A stretch of DNA of 64,000 bases from JBCAWW01 sp039024315. GTDB lineage: Bacteria; Bacteroidota; Bacteroidia; J057. The DNA is taken from assembly GCA_039024315.1 (NCBI GenBank), contig JBCCQN010000002.1, positions 124,001 through 188,000 of the forward strand. The letters are read 5' to 3'. Below, in pieces: positions 51,094-59,088 of the stretch. Numbering within the stretch: the first letter of the stretch is position 1; every line of letters starts with the position of its first letter. Below the pieces are notes generated by a model, which was not told where the DNA came from, made no database searches, and saw only the letters and a list, made by a program, of their open reading frames with translations. Made by a program: the position numbers and the translations under genes.

Positions 51094-52176
51094 ATGAACT
51101 ACGGCCCAAGGATCTTTTTGCTGGTTCTGACTTTGCTTCCCTTTATGCTTTGGGCTCAGGTAGATGGGCGAGCAAGTGCTGGTAAAGCTCAGGGCAATCT
51201 ATCATTCTTGAGTATCGATCTTGCTCCGCAAAACGCTGCCCTAGGTACTAGCGGGGTCGTAAATCCGGCGGGGGGATTTCTCCAAAACCCTGCTTTGTTG
51301 AGCCATCGCAAGGATAAATTTAGCGCTCGGCTGTCTTACAGCGATTGGATGCCCCAAGTCGGTATTGTAGGATTACATTATGCGGCTGGAGATCTCAGCC
51401 TTCGCTTAAACGAAAAACATGCTATCGGCCTGAGCTATCAGCATTATATCTCTAATCTAACCCAATGGTTTTTTGAACCAGTGGCCCCCTTTGATCAATT
51501 TAGCCCTCGTCTTTATTATGCACAATCCGGTCAAAGCGTAGCTTGGGGCATGTCTCTCGGATATGTCGAAGCAGGGCATGACAATGATGGGATACTCGAA
51601 AAAAGTCGTGGCCTTAGTCTTAGTGCTGGCTTCACCTATTATCTTAATCTTGGGGGGCGAGACTGGCTACTGGCCGCTAGTATCAGCGATTATGGTCCTA
51701 AACAACTCCAGCGAGCAGTAGTGCCCAATTTAGGTGAGCGTTATAACTACCTCCCCACTACCCTACGCCTAGGGGCAAGTACTAGCTTTAGCCTCCGTCG
51801 CGCCAAACTCAATCTTTTCACTCAATTAGAACAGTTACTCCTACCCCAAGACCTACGAGCCATAAATAGTGGCCTAGCGGCTCCTTTTCTATCTATTCAC
51901 CAAAACAATTGGGGCCAGAACTGGCAGAAGTGGCAACTAAAGCTTGGCTTAGAATGGGCAGAAATCGCTCTAGGTAAACGGCTAAACCTCAACCTTCGCA
52001 CAGGTTACTGGTATGAACACCCTACCCAAGGGAGTCGACACCTGATTACCGCTGGATGGGGTTTGAAAACCCGAAGCTTTAGTTTTGACACTTCTTATTG
52101 GACCACCCTCAACAGCAGGACCTCCATTTATCATACGCTAATCTTTGGCCTTGGCTTATATCTAAACCCCACCTAA
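51094..52176 (+). CDS. PorV-like outer-membrane protein (copy 2)
   Basis: 360 aa from the ATG at 51094, which begins the signal peptide MNYGPRIFLLVLTLLPFMLWAQ; an ATG at 51067 overlaps the previous gene. Same plan as copy 1: VDGR at the mature start, GNLSFLSIDLAPQNAALGTSGVVNPAGGFLQNPALLS, then FSARLSYSDWMPQVGIVGLHYA, KHAIGLSYQHY, FDQFSPRLYYAQS and RGLSLSAGF. The two align through their whole length and are clearly a tandem duplication that has diverged. Role possibly tied to T9SS cargo handling (inference). Confidence 0.75.
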   Translation: MNYGPRIFLLVLTLLPFMLWAQVDGRASAGKAQGNLSFLSIDLAPQNAALGTSGVVNPAGGFLQNPALLSHRKDKFSARLSYSDWMPQVGIVGLHYAAGDLSLRLNEKHAIGLSYQHYISNLTQWFFEPVAPFDQFSPRLYYAQSGQSVAWGMSLGYVEAGHDNDGILEKSRGLSLSAGFTYYLNLGGRDWLLAASISDYGPKQLQRAVVPNLGERYNYLPTTLRLGASTSFSLRRAKLNLFTQLEQLLLPQDLRAINSGLAAPFLSIHQNNWGQNWQKWQLKLGLEWAEIALGKRLNLNLRTGYWYEHPTQGSRHLITAGWGLKTRSFSFDTSYWTTLNSRTSIYHTLIFGLGLYLNPT

Positions 52177-52221
52177 GCAAATAAATGCCTAAGTTTGCGC
52201 TGCAAAAAATTGCATCTCAAA

Positions 52222-53646
52222 ATGGGTCGAAGACGATTTAAGCCTTACGAGCTAACTTTAGATATTATAGATGCTGCCACAGATGGACGGGCAGTAGCCA
52301 AAGAGGATGAAAAAGTCATCTTTGTCGAAGACGCAGTGCCTGGTGACAAAGCTTTGGTTAAGGTTTTTCGTAAGCAGAAAGGGATATTTATTGGCAAGGT
52401 GACAGAAGTGATTGAACCTTCGCCAGATCGGGTAGATCCTGCTTGCCAGCATTTTGACGTCTGCGGGGGTTGTAAATGGCAAAATATGAGTTATGAAGCT
52501 CAGGCTGCCGCCAAGCAAAAGCAAGTGGTAGAAGCCATTCAACGCATTGGCAAAGTGCCCATTGCCGAAATCATGCCCATCTTAGCCAATGAGACCGCTT
52601 ATGGCTATCGCAATAAACTGGAGTTTTCTTTTAGCGATAAAGCTTGGCTCAGTAAAGAAGATATGCACCGAGAGGACATTGACCAGCGTAGTTTGGGTTA
52701 TCATGTCCCTCGAATCTTTGATAAGGTCATTCAGATCGAAGAGTGCCTCTTACAAAAGCCTATCATCAACGATATCCGCAATGAGTTGGTTCGATACGCA
52801 CGGGAGCACGATTACCCCTTTTACAATATGAAGTCTCATGAGGGCTTCCTCCGCAACTTAGCGTTCCGTACGACGGAGGCAAATAACGAATTAATGCTGA
52901 TCTTGATCGTGGCAGATGATCGCTTAGATTTGATAGATCCTTTGTTTAGCCACCTTGTGGAACGCTTCCCTCAAGTCACCAATTGGGTTTGGATCGTCAA
53001 TCAAAAGAAAAATAATTCCTATACCGATCTAGCTTACCGTCTTTGGCGAGGCGAACCTTTTATCACCGAAAAACTAGGACAATACTCTTTCCGCATTAGT
53101 CCGGTATCCTTTTTTCAGACCAATCCCCGCCAAGCGGAACGCTTATATGGGGTCGTCAAAGAATTTTTTGAAGAGACCTTACCGGAGGGCCAAAGTCAGC
53201 AGCCAGTGCTTTATGATTTGTACTCTGGTACGGGCAGTATTGGCATTTTCGTCTCTAAATTAGCCAAAAAGGTAGTGGGTATCGAATATGTCGAAGATGC
53301 GATCAGGGACGCTCGTGTCAATGTTGAGCTCAATGAGCTGCTCAATTTCTCGTTCTACGCAGGAGACATGAAAAAAATCCTCACCGACGAACTCGTCTCT
53401 CGGGAAGGTAGTCCTAATGTCATCATTGCCGACCCTCCGAGAGCGGGGATGGATCCTAAGGTAGTACAACAAATCATCAAGGTCGCTCCAGAATATCTCA
53501 TCTACGTTAGCTGCAAGCCCGCTACGCAGGCTCGAGACATTCAATTAATGGCGGCCCACTATGATTTACTCAAAATCCGACCAGTAGATATGTTTCCTCA
53601 GACGGCGCATGTCGAAAACGTAGCCTTGCTGAAACGAAAAGCGTAA
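52222..53646 (+). CDS. rlmD: 23S rRNA (uracil-C5)-methyltransferase RlmD-like
   Basis: 474 aa from the ATG at 52222; a TTG at 52195 would add nine residues. An N-terminal TRAM domain (LTLDIIDAATDGRAVAK...VPGDKALVKVFRKQKG) is followed by iron-sulfur cysteines in CQHFDVCGGC. The SAM domain shows FFQTNPRQAERLYG, LYDLYSGTGSIGIFVSKLAKKVVGIEYV, IADPPRAGMDP and the catalytic YVSCKPATQARD. RlmD methylates U1939; some Bacteroidota enzymes also act on U747. Cytosolic. A bidirectional hairpin follows. Confidence 0.9.
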   Translation: MGRRRFKPYELTLDIIDAATDGRAVAKEDEKVIFVEDAVPGDKALVKVFRKQKGIFIGKVTEVIEPSPDRVDPACQHFDVCGGCKWQNMSYEAQAAAKQKQVVEAIQRIGKVPIAEIMPILANETAYGYRNKLEFSFSDKAWLSKEDMHREDIDQRSLGYHVPRIFDKVIQIEECLLQKPIINDIRNELVRYAREHDYPFYNMKSHEGFLRNLAFRTTEANNELMLILIVADDRLDLIDPLFSHLVERFPQVTNWVWIVNQKKNNSYTDLAYRLWRGEPFITEKLGQYSFRISPVSFFQTNPRQAERLYGVVKEFFEETLPEGQSQQPVLYDLYSGTGSIGIFVSKLAKKVVGIEYVEDAIRDARVNVELNELLNFSFYAGDMKKILTDELVSREGSPNVIIADPPRAGMDPKVVQQIIKVAPEYLIYVSCKPATQARDIQLMAAHYDLLKIRPVDMFPQTAHVENVALLKRKA

Positions 53647-53678
53647 AAAAGGCTGGCCTCATTTGAAGCCAGCCGATT
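53645..53678. terminator. Bidirectional terminator between rlmD and the NIDO protein gene
   Basis: GGCTGGC (53651-53657) and GCCAGCC (53668-53674); AAAAAA before it gives a T run for the leftward gene and GATTTT after it one for rlmD. Confidence 0.8.
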
Positions 53679-53695
53679 TTCTATAAAAGGGAGCG

Positions 53696-55615
53696 CTATT
53701 CCTTGATTAGATTCATATGCACGACTTCTTGGCCATCGGTAAGTGATATGACGTACATCGCGGCACTCAGACGAGGCAGATTTAAGCTGAATTGATTTTC
53801 ACCCGCTTGTCCGTCTTGGCTTCCGTTTAAGATCATCCGACCAGCCATGTCTAGGAGTTTGTACTCGATGGTCTGATTGGTCGATAACGAGTAGCGAATA
53901 TTTAATTGCGCTTGCAGCGGGTTTGGCCCTACTCCCACCAAATTCAAGGCAGTATTTAAACCATCCTGATTGGCTTGCCCAAAGGCAACCTTGGCTACGG
54001 GAGAGTAGTTTAATTCACCATTGGATTGTACCAGCGTGATACGGTAGTAGTTCGTATCTGCTTGCGCATCATCATCAAAATAGAGGTACTCACCGAGCTG
54101 ATTACGCAAAGGATCTTCCGGATAGATGGTTGTGATTTCTTCATAGACGGCATTATCTGCACCAGCTCTGCGTTCTAACACAAAAAACTCCGCACTTTCC
54201 ATGATATCGGTGCACCAGAGTAACTCAATACCTTTCTCCTGCTCTTTGCCTTTAAGTACAATTTCACCTTTGGCGAAGGTATTTTCGCCCGAGACCCCAT
54301 TAAAGGTGATCGTATGATAATCTAAATGGCTAACCGCATTGGCAGTACAGAGATCATCTTGATGATTGCCATAATAGGCATAACCATCACGATCAAAAAT
54401 ACCATAATCATCACAAGTGCTACCATCGCCTTGGTTGAGGCCTACCGTAGCGGGGGCGCCGCCAAAGCCAGCATCCCCTCCAGAAGATTTGCCAGTAGTC
54501 CACTGCATGTCCCCATAAACAAAGAGGATATTGGAGCGCAGGGGTAAAATATATTCACCTACAGCCCGAATTTTACCATTGGTCAATATGACTTGAAAAC
54601 TATTTCTTTGGTCGCATTCTTCATCTTTGCAGCCAAAAAATGCTACCTCTTCCCAGCGAGCGATAAAATAGGTCCCATTAGGATCTGCATAATAGCTCAA
54701 CCTACCTCCCCGAGTCATATCGACATCTGCAAAAAAGGGAGCGATCATTTTGGGGCCGACCAAACAAAAGGCTTCGGGAGTAAAAGCAGCAAAAGGCTCT
54801 GCAAAAGTGAGGTTTCCATTAGCGTTGAGAAAGGCAGTTTGATAGACTTCCCCAAAAAAGTTGAATTCAAAACCCAAATCCACTTCCTCAAAACAATCAT
54901 CACAGGCGGCATCTGCATTGAACTTGGCGTATGTAACCGACGCTCCTTGGATATCCTTACCTTGGGGGATCCAAGCCTCAGCCTCATACCAACGCTTAGG
55001 ACAATCTTCACATTCTCCTGGTACTTCCCCATAATCGCAAATGCCATTGCCACAAGCGTCTGGCAGACCGATAATCTGAAAGTTATCAATTCCCATGCCC
55101 CAACCCCAAGTTTCCCCATCTTCATACTTAAAGCGAAAGCGCACTGATTCGCCGGCAAAAGCCGTAATATCTATCGTAAAATGAGCCGCTACGTCCTGAT
55201 TATCGTGGTGTAATTTATGCCAAGCAATCCCGTCCCAAATGTCGATTTGGTAATTCCCTTTGCCACTATACTCTTGAAAGTTGAAATCAAATTCCAATTG
55301 CAAAAAGGCGGGAAAAGCTGACAAATCGTAGGCAGAAGTGATTAGCTCACCAGAGCCAATCTTATCGTTTCGTTCATCATTTAAGTATAGCCAATTATTT
55401 TCACCTGGATTGGGATAGAAACCGATGGGGTTTGCATCTACCGTCCAAGTATCTCCGTCCCGAGCCGTAGGTAGTTCCCAATCTTCTGGCATATTATCTT
55501 CGAAAGATTCAGATACCAATAATACAGATTCATTGACGGGACAATCTGCCCATAGGGTCGAGATACAGAGACTGAGGATACACGTAAGACAGGAGATGGT
55601 AATTTTGTGTTTCAT
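53696..55615 (-). CDS. Secreted NIDO-like protein with T9SS type A sorting domain
   Basis: 639 aa from the ATG at 55615 (a TTG three bases earlier is also in frame). Signal peptide ends LWADC. Residues about 30-190 form a jelly-roll like a MAM or concanavalin-type domain (LVSESFEDNMPEDWELP...IDNFQIIG). CGNGICDYGEVPGECEDC is a small Cys motif seen in other secreted proteins. A nidogen-like domain follows (VDLGFEFNFFGEVYQTAFLNANGNLTF, IAPFFADVDMTRGGRLSYY, RNSFQVILTNG). The C-terminus is a T9SS sorting domain (LVGVGPNPLQAQLNIRYSLS, YKLLDMAGRMILNG, SAAMYVISLTDGQEVVHMNLIKE). Surface-exposed adhesin-like protein (inference). Confidence 0.8.
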   Translation of the reverse strand: MKHKITISCLTCILSLCISTLWADCPVNESVLLVSESFEDNMPEDWELPTARDGDTWTVDANPIGFYPNPGENNWLYLNDERNDKIGSGELITSAYDLSAFPAFLQLEFDFNFQEYSGKGNYQIDIWDGIAWHKLHHDNQDVAAHFTIDITAFAGESVRFRFKYEDGETWGWGMGIDNFQIIGLPDACGNGICDYGEVPGECEDCPKRWYEAEAWIPQGKDIQGASVTYAKFNADAACDDCFEEVDLGFEFNFFGEVYQTAFLNANGNLTFAEPFAAFTPEAFCLVGPKMIAPFFADVDMTRGGRLSYYADPNGTYFIARWEEVAFFGCKDEECDQRNSFQVILTNGKIRAVGEYILPLRSNILFVYGDMQWTTGKSSGGDAGFGGAPATVGLNQGDGSTCDDYGIFDRDGYAYYGNHQDDLCTANAVSHLDYHTITFNGVSGENTFAKGEIVLKGKEQEKGIELLWCTDIMESAEFFVLERRAGADNAVYEEITTIYPEDPLRNQLGEYLYFDDDAQADTNYYRITLVQSNGELNYSPVAKVAFGQANQDGLNTALNLVGVGPNPLQAQLNIRYSLSTNQTIEYKLLDMAGRMILNGSQDGQAGENQFSLNLPRLSAAMYVISLTDGQEVVHMNLIKE

Positions 55616-55643
55616 CAACTATGTTTTGAAAGAGAAAGGGAAT

Positions 55644-55733
55644 TAAGTACTTAGACAATAGTATTTAGTATTAAGACTTATTTTCTCAATACTCCCGAAA
55701 GCTTTCGGGATACTTTCTACTCTGTACTTAAAG
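55644..55733 (+). repeat. Family B dispersed repeat with 18-bp palindrome, short full copy
   Basis: TTAAGTACTTAGACAATAGTATTTAGTATTAAGAC, TCTCAATAC, the palindrome (55693-55710), TACTTTCTACTCTGTACTTAAAG. The end GTACTTA contains the stop codon (55728-55730) of the gene to its right. Confidence 0.85.
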
Positions 55734-56240
55734 AGCATCTACAGCAAGTTTGTCTTCAATCGATTTTTGTTTTTCTAACCAAAGGGCCTGATCAAAAGCC
55801 GGATCATCACTATGGAGTTTTCGTTTTAATTGGATGTCTTCTAGGGCCTTGAGAAGCGCCAATTTGGCAGCTGCCTTTTGTCGACGAGCTACTGCTTCAG
55901 AGGACTTATCGAAGGCCAAGGAGGCTTGGACATGGGCAATTTTAGAGATTTCCTTACGTGCTCCTGCTTCTGCCTTAGAGCTAGTTTGCCTTACTTCGAG
56001 AGGGTTTATCTTCACCACGGCAGTCTTGTGTGGACTAGAAGTAGAAGGTCGAGTATCATTTACAGAAAGGAGTAAAGCGGCTAAGGTAAGAGAGCCAATT
56101 AGTCCTGCTCCTAAGCTCCATTTGAGCTTTAGCGAGGTGGAAGTTTGGGTTTTAATGGTAAAGTTTAGTCGATTTAGTGGGGCCATTAAAAGTGAATTTT
56201 TATTTTTCTCTACACAAGCACTAACAAAGTGATTGGGCAT
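55728..56240 (-). CDS. Small membrane-anchored protein of unknown function
   Basis: 170 aa from the ATG at 56240 (a TTG upstream is in frame). One transmembrane helix in LGAGLIGSLTLAALLLSV (about 44-62) after a basic cytoplasmic segment; the rest is a charged helix rich in Ala, Lys and Glu (KALEDIQLKRKLHSDDPAFDQALWLEKQKSIEDKLAVDAL). Its UAA stop is part of a family B repeat. It could be a periplasmic-facing anchored coiled coil; no family recognised. Confidence 0.5.
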   Translation of the reverse strand: MPNHFVSACVEKNKNSLLMAPLNRLNFTIKTQTSTSLKLKWSLGAGLIGSLTLAALLLSVNDTRPSTSSPHKTAVVKINPLEVRQTSSKAEAGARKEISKIAHVQASLAFDKSSEAVARRQKAAAKLALLKALEDIQLKRKLHSDDPAFDQALWLEKQKSIEDKLAVDAL

Positions 56241-56324
56241 ACACAATAATAAACACTAAGACCATATTTTGTAAATTACTTTTTATCGTAATATTACAAA
56301 CAGATAATTACCAATTCATAAAAA

Positions 56325-56441
56325 TTAAGTATTTAGACAATAGTATTCAGTATTAAGACCTAGGAATATTGGACTATATGATTCAGCAGAACCTTTTTTG
56401 TCGGTGCTTTGTACTTTTTACTTTCTACTCTGGACTTAAAG
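56325..56441 (+). repeat. Family B dispersed repeat without palindrome, full core
   Basis: TTAAGTATTTAGACAATAGTATTCAGTATTAAGACCTAGG, TTGGACTATATGATTCAGC, TTGTACTTTTTACTTTCTACTCTGGACTTAAAG. The right end contains the stop of nnr at 56436-56438. Confidence 0.85.
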
Positions 56442-57935
56442 CTCCCTGATTATATCGGAGGCAATGAGGGCGGCTTGAGAATTGGCTTGCGCGGCTAGAT
56501 CACCAGCAAGGCCATGGTGATAAACCCCCAAAGCGGCAGCGCTTAGACTAGGATAAGACTGGGCTAAGTAGCTGGCGATAATCCCCGTCAAAACATCGCC
56601 GCTACCGGCGGTAGCCATTCCTGCATTGCCAGTGGGATTGACATAAGTGCGGCCATCGGGATGGGCAATGAGACTATATTTACCTTTGAGGACTACGCAT
56701 GCACCAGATTCTCGGGCTAGTCTCTCGGTAGTTTCTAAGCGATATTGGTTGACCGCCACTACCTTACTGAGGCGCCGCATCTCCCCAGGATGTGGGGTCA
56801 AAACGCAGTTTGAGGGTAGCAGATTTTGCCAATTGGGAAGCTTGGCTAATAGATTGAGAGCATCTGCATCCAAAATTAGTGGGACCTCAATGAGAGGAAG
56901 TAAGGCTTTTAATAGGGCAGCAGTTTCAGACCCAGTGCCCATACCGGGCCCGATGGCAATCGCACTTTTGCCCTGCATCATTTTTTTTATAACGGGCAAA
57001 TCGCCCAATTCAAGAGTAGAGCGTTCGGCACTGCCAAGTCCCACACACATGGCCTCTGGTAATCGCGTGAGTAGCGGCTGACGACATGGTTCAGGACAAA
57101 GTACGGTACACAATCCTACTCCTGAGCGCATACTTGCTTCGGCAGTGAGACAAATAGCCCCGCTCATATTTCGGCTGCCACCGATCAGCAATACATGTCC
57201 AAAGGTACCCTTATGGGAATCACTAGGCCGTTTTTGAGATAAGCGTTCCACGAAGTGATTATCTAAAACGCGCCGCCTGATCTCTAGTCGGTCTATTACC
57301 TGAGGCCAAATCTCTATGTCCAAGTTATGTACCAGCCCACAAGCGTTCGCCGCAGGGGTAACATAATGACAGATCTTAGGTAGTTGAAAGGTCAGCGTGT
57401 GAGAAGCGGCAATTACTGGATTGAGCATATAGCCCGAACTAGCGTTCATTCCACTCGGCAAATCGATTGCTACGCATGCTAAATCTTGGGTCCGAAAAAA
57501 GGCAATCATTTCAGCGATATTACCCCTCAATTCGGCATTGATGCCTGTGCCGAGAAGGGCATCAATGAGGAGCGGCTGGTTTGCACAATATGATTCAGCC
57601 TCTTCTGGGTCCCATTTTTTGATAGGGATCGGCAATTGCCGAACGATTTGATAGTTTATGCCAGCATCTCCATCGAAGCGTTCCCCAGAATGGGAAAACA
57701 ACAATACGACCTCTTTGCCTGCTAAGTACAGCCGTCTGGCAATGGCTAAACCATCCCCACCATTATTGCCGGGGCCACAGAGGATCAAAAACGATCCTTG
57801 CTCGGGATAAAGTCGTAAAATTTGCTCGGTGGCGAGACGTCCGGCCGTTTCCATCAGCAAAATGCCAGGAAATTGAAACTGCTCAATCATTATCTGATCG
57901 GCACGTCGAATCTGATCAGCATCGGCCAGTAACAT
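56436..57935 (-). CDS. nnr: Bifunctional NAD(P)H-hydrate epimerase/dehydratase
   Basis: 499 aa. The N-terminal YjeF_N domain (about 1-215) repairs S/R epimers of damaged NAD(P)H hydrate: LCGPGNNGGDGLAIARRLYLAGKEV carries the Rossmann-like loop and LIDALLGTGIN follows. The C-terminal carbohydrate-kinase-like domain dehydrates the S form with ADP: GHVLLIGGSRNMSGA, AIGPGMGTGSE, ILDADALNLLA, TPHPGEMRRLS, GNAGMATAGSGDVLTGI, the last holding the catalytic Asp. A complete NADHX repair enzyme, cytoplasmic. Last gene of a leftward unit with an integral membrane protein and a lipoprotein; its stop lies inside a family B repeat. Confidence 0.95.
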   Translation of the reverse strand: MLLADADQIRRADQIMIEQFQFPGILLMETAGRLATEQILRLYPEQGSFLILCGPGNNGGDGLAIARRLYLAGKEVVLLFSHSGERFDGDAGINYQIVRQLPIPIKKWDPEEAESYCANQPLLIDALLGTGINAELRGNIAEMIAFFRTQDLACVAIDLPSGMNASSGYMLNPVIAASHTLTFQLPKICHYVTPAANACGLVHNLDIEIWPQVIDRLEIRRRVLDNHFVERLSQKRPSDSHKGTFGHVLLIGGSRNMSGAICLTAEASMRSGVGLCTVLCPEPCRQPLLTRLPEAMCVGLGSAERSTLELGDLPVIKKMMQGKSAIAIGPGMGTGSETAALLKALLPLIEVPLILDADALNLLAKLPNWQNLLPSNCVLTPHPGEMRRLSKVVAVNQYRLETTERLARESGACVVLKGKYSLIAHPDGRTYVNPTGNAGMATAGSGDVLTGIIASYLAQSYPSLSAAALGVYHHGLAGDLAAQANSQAALIASDIIREL

Positions 57936-57944
57936 CAGGGTAAA

Positions 57945-58433
57945 TTATTCTTGCAATAGCCCTTCGTCGCGCATCATCCAATAAGCAGATTGGGCGACGG
58001 ACTGACCATTTTGCATGAGTGAAGGTAATAAGATCTCGCGTAGATAAAGACGCTTTTTGGGGCGAAAATGAATGATAAATTTGGCTCTTGAGACGCCCTT
58101 AACCGCTTCAAGATATTCGACCTTCTCTATTGCTGAGCGAGGGATATTGAGAGAGAAGGCGTACTGCCGGCGTTGAAATAAGGCGACCAAAGTAATCCCG
58201 CTAAAGACCGCAAAAAAGAGCGCGAGAAAGTAATTTTCGATAATTATCGCAGTCAGCGTCAAAAGGGCAAAAAGAATGGTCAGCATGAGATATAGAAGCC
58301 CTTCCCCCCGCCAACCACGGCGAGAAAGCCAGCGCAAAACCGCTCCAGACAAGCCTTTGTATTGAAGCTCGATCCGGTCAGAGAAAATTTGACAATAACC
58401 GTTTTTGATGTCGAAGGAGCGAGTGCGGACCAT
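57945..58433 (-). CDS. Membrane protein, possibly PH-like
   Basis: 162 aa. Two adjacent transmembrane helices in LLYLMLTILFALLTLTAIII and YFLALFFAVFSGITLVALF (about 46-86), then a soluble part with SLNIPRSAIEKVEYLEAVKGVSRAKFIIHFRPKKRLYLREI, a strand and turn pattern that recalls bacterial PH domains (fold is inference). It starts 6 bp after the lipoprotein stop and ends 9 bp before nnr. Function unknown. Confidence 0.6.
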   Translation of the reverse strand: MVRTRSFDIKNGYCQIFSDRIELQYKGLSGAVLRWLSRRGWRGEGLLYLMLTILFALLTLTAIIIENYFLALFFAVFSGITLVALFQRRQYAFSLNIPRSAIEKVEYLEAVKGVSRAKFIIHFRPKKRLYLREILLPSLMQNGQSVAQSAYWMMRDEGLLQE

Positions 58434-58439
58434 AGAAAA

Positions 58440-59051
58440 TTACTTAGTGGCAGCTTCGGGAGCAGATACACGGGACATATAATAGTCAATCAAGCCTTGC
58501 TCACGATAAAGCTTACGGCGCACTTTGAATTTATCCTCTTTAGGGACGATGTCCCATAAGCGGCTCGGCCAATCTTCTACTAGACCATAATCCCATTGGG
58601 TCTCAATATAAATTTGATCGGTAGGCAGTTTTTCGAAGTCCCCTGTGTAGGTAGTCTTTATCTTTTTACCCTTTTCGTCTTTACTTTCAATGACGAGGTC
58701 CTGAATGTTGAGTTTTTCCTCCTTGAGAGCTTGGTTGCCGTAAATATCAGACCACACATAATACTGCGCCTTAGCGAGATTGATCAGGCCTCCTTTTTTG
58801 ACCTCGAAGGTAGTGGATTCTAATTCTTTATCATCTGCCTGATCTATTATGGTGATTTTATGAAAACCGGGCTCCAATTTTAGAGCCACATGACCTCCGG
58901 GATTCATGCGATAGGTAAGTTCGTCCAGACTGACGATGAGGGTAGATTCACTATCATTGTCGAGATCGATATTGGTTTGTTCGGCAAACTCATCACAGGC
59001 CGCTAGGGCAAAGAGGCAAATTAGGCTTAAGAGCAATCGTAAAATGTGCAT
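58440..59051 (-). CDS. Lipoprotein of unknown function
   Basis: 203 aa. MHILRLLLSLICLFALAACDE has a textbook lipobox (LAAC, Cys at 19). After it come beta strands with TLIVSLDELTYRMNPGGHVALKLEPGFHKITIID, like PEGA or carboxypeptidase-regulatory-type sandwiches that place a peptide near the envelope, then a mixed C-terminus (DYYMSRVS). It begins 37 bp after the AAA+ gene and may share its transcript, so an injection-system link is conceivable but unproved. Confidence 0.65.
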   Translation of the reverse strand: MHILRLLLSLICLFALAACDEFAEQTNIDLDNDSESTLIVSLDELTYRMNPGGHVALKLEPGFHKITIIDQADDKELESTTFEVKKGGLINLAKAQYYVWSDIYGNQALKEEKLNIQDLVIESKDEKGKKIKTTYTGDFEKLPTDQIYIETQWDYGLVEDWPSRLWDIVPKEDKFKVRRKLYREQGLIDYYMSRVSAPEAATK

Positions 59052-59088
59052 GGCTTAAAAATCAGACGTTTTGGGGAGATACGCAAAT

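Noticed and set aside
54593..55147. 184-codon frame opposite the NIDO gene
   Set aside because: Antisense shadow of a well-supported secreted protein; no ribosome site or homology.
56647..57081. 144-codon frame opposite nnr
   Set aside because: Antisense to the conserved kinase-like domain.
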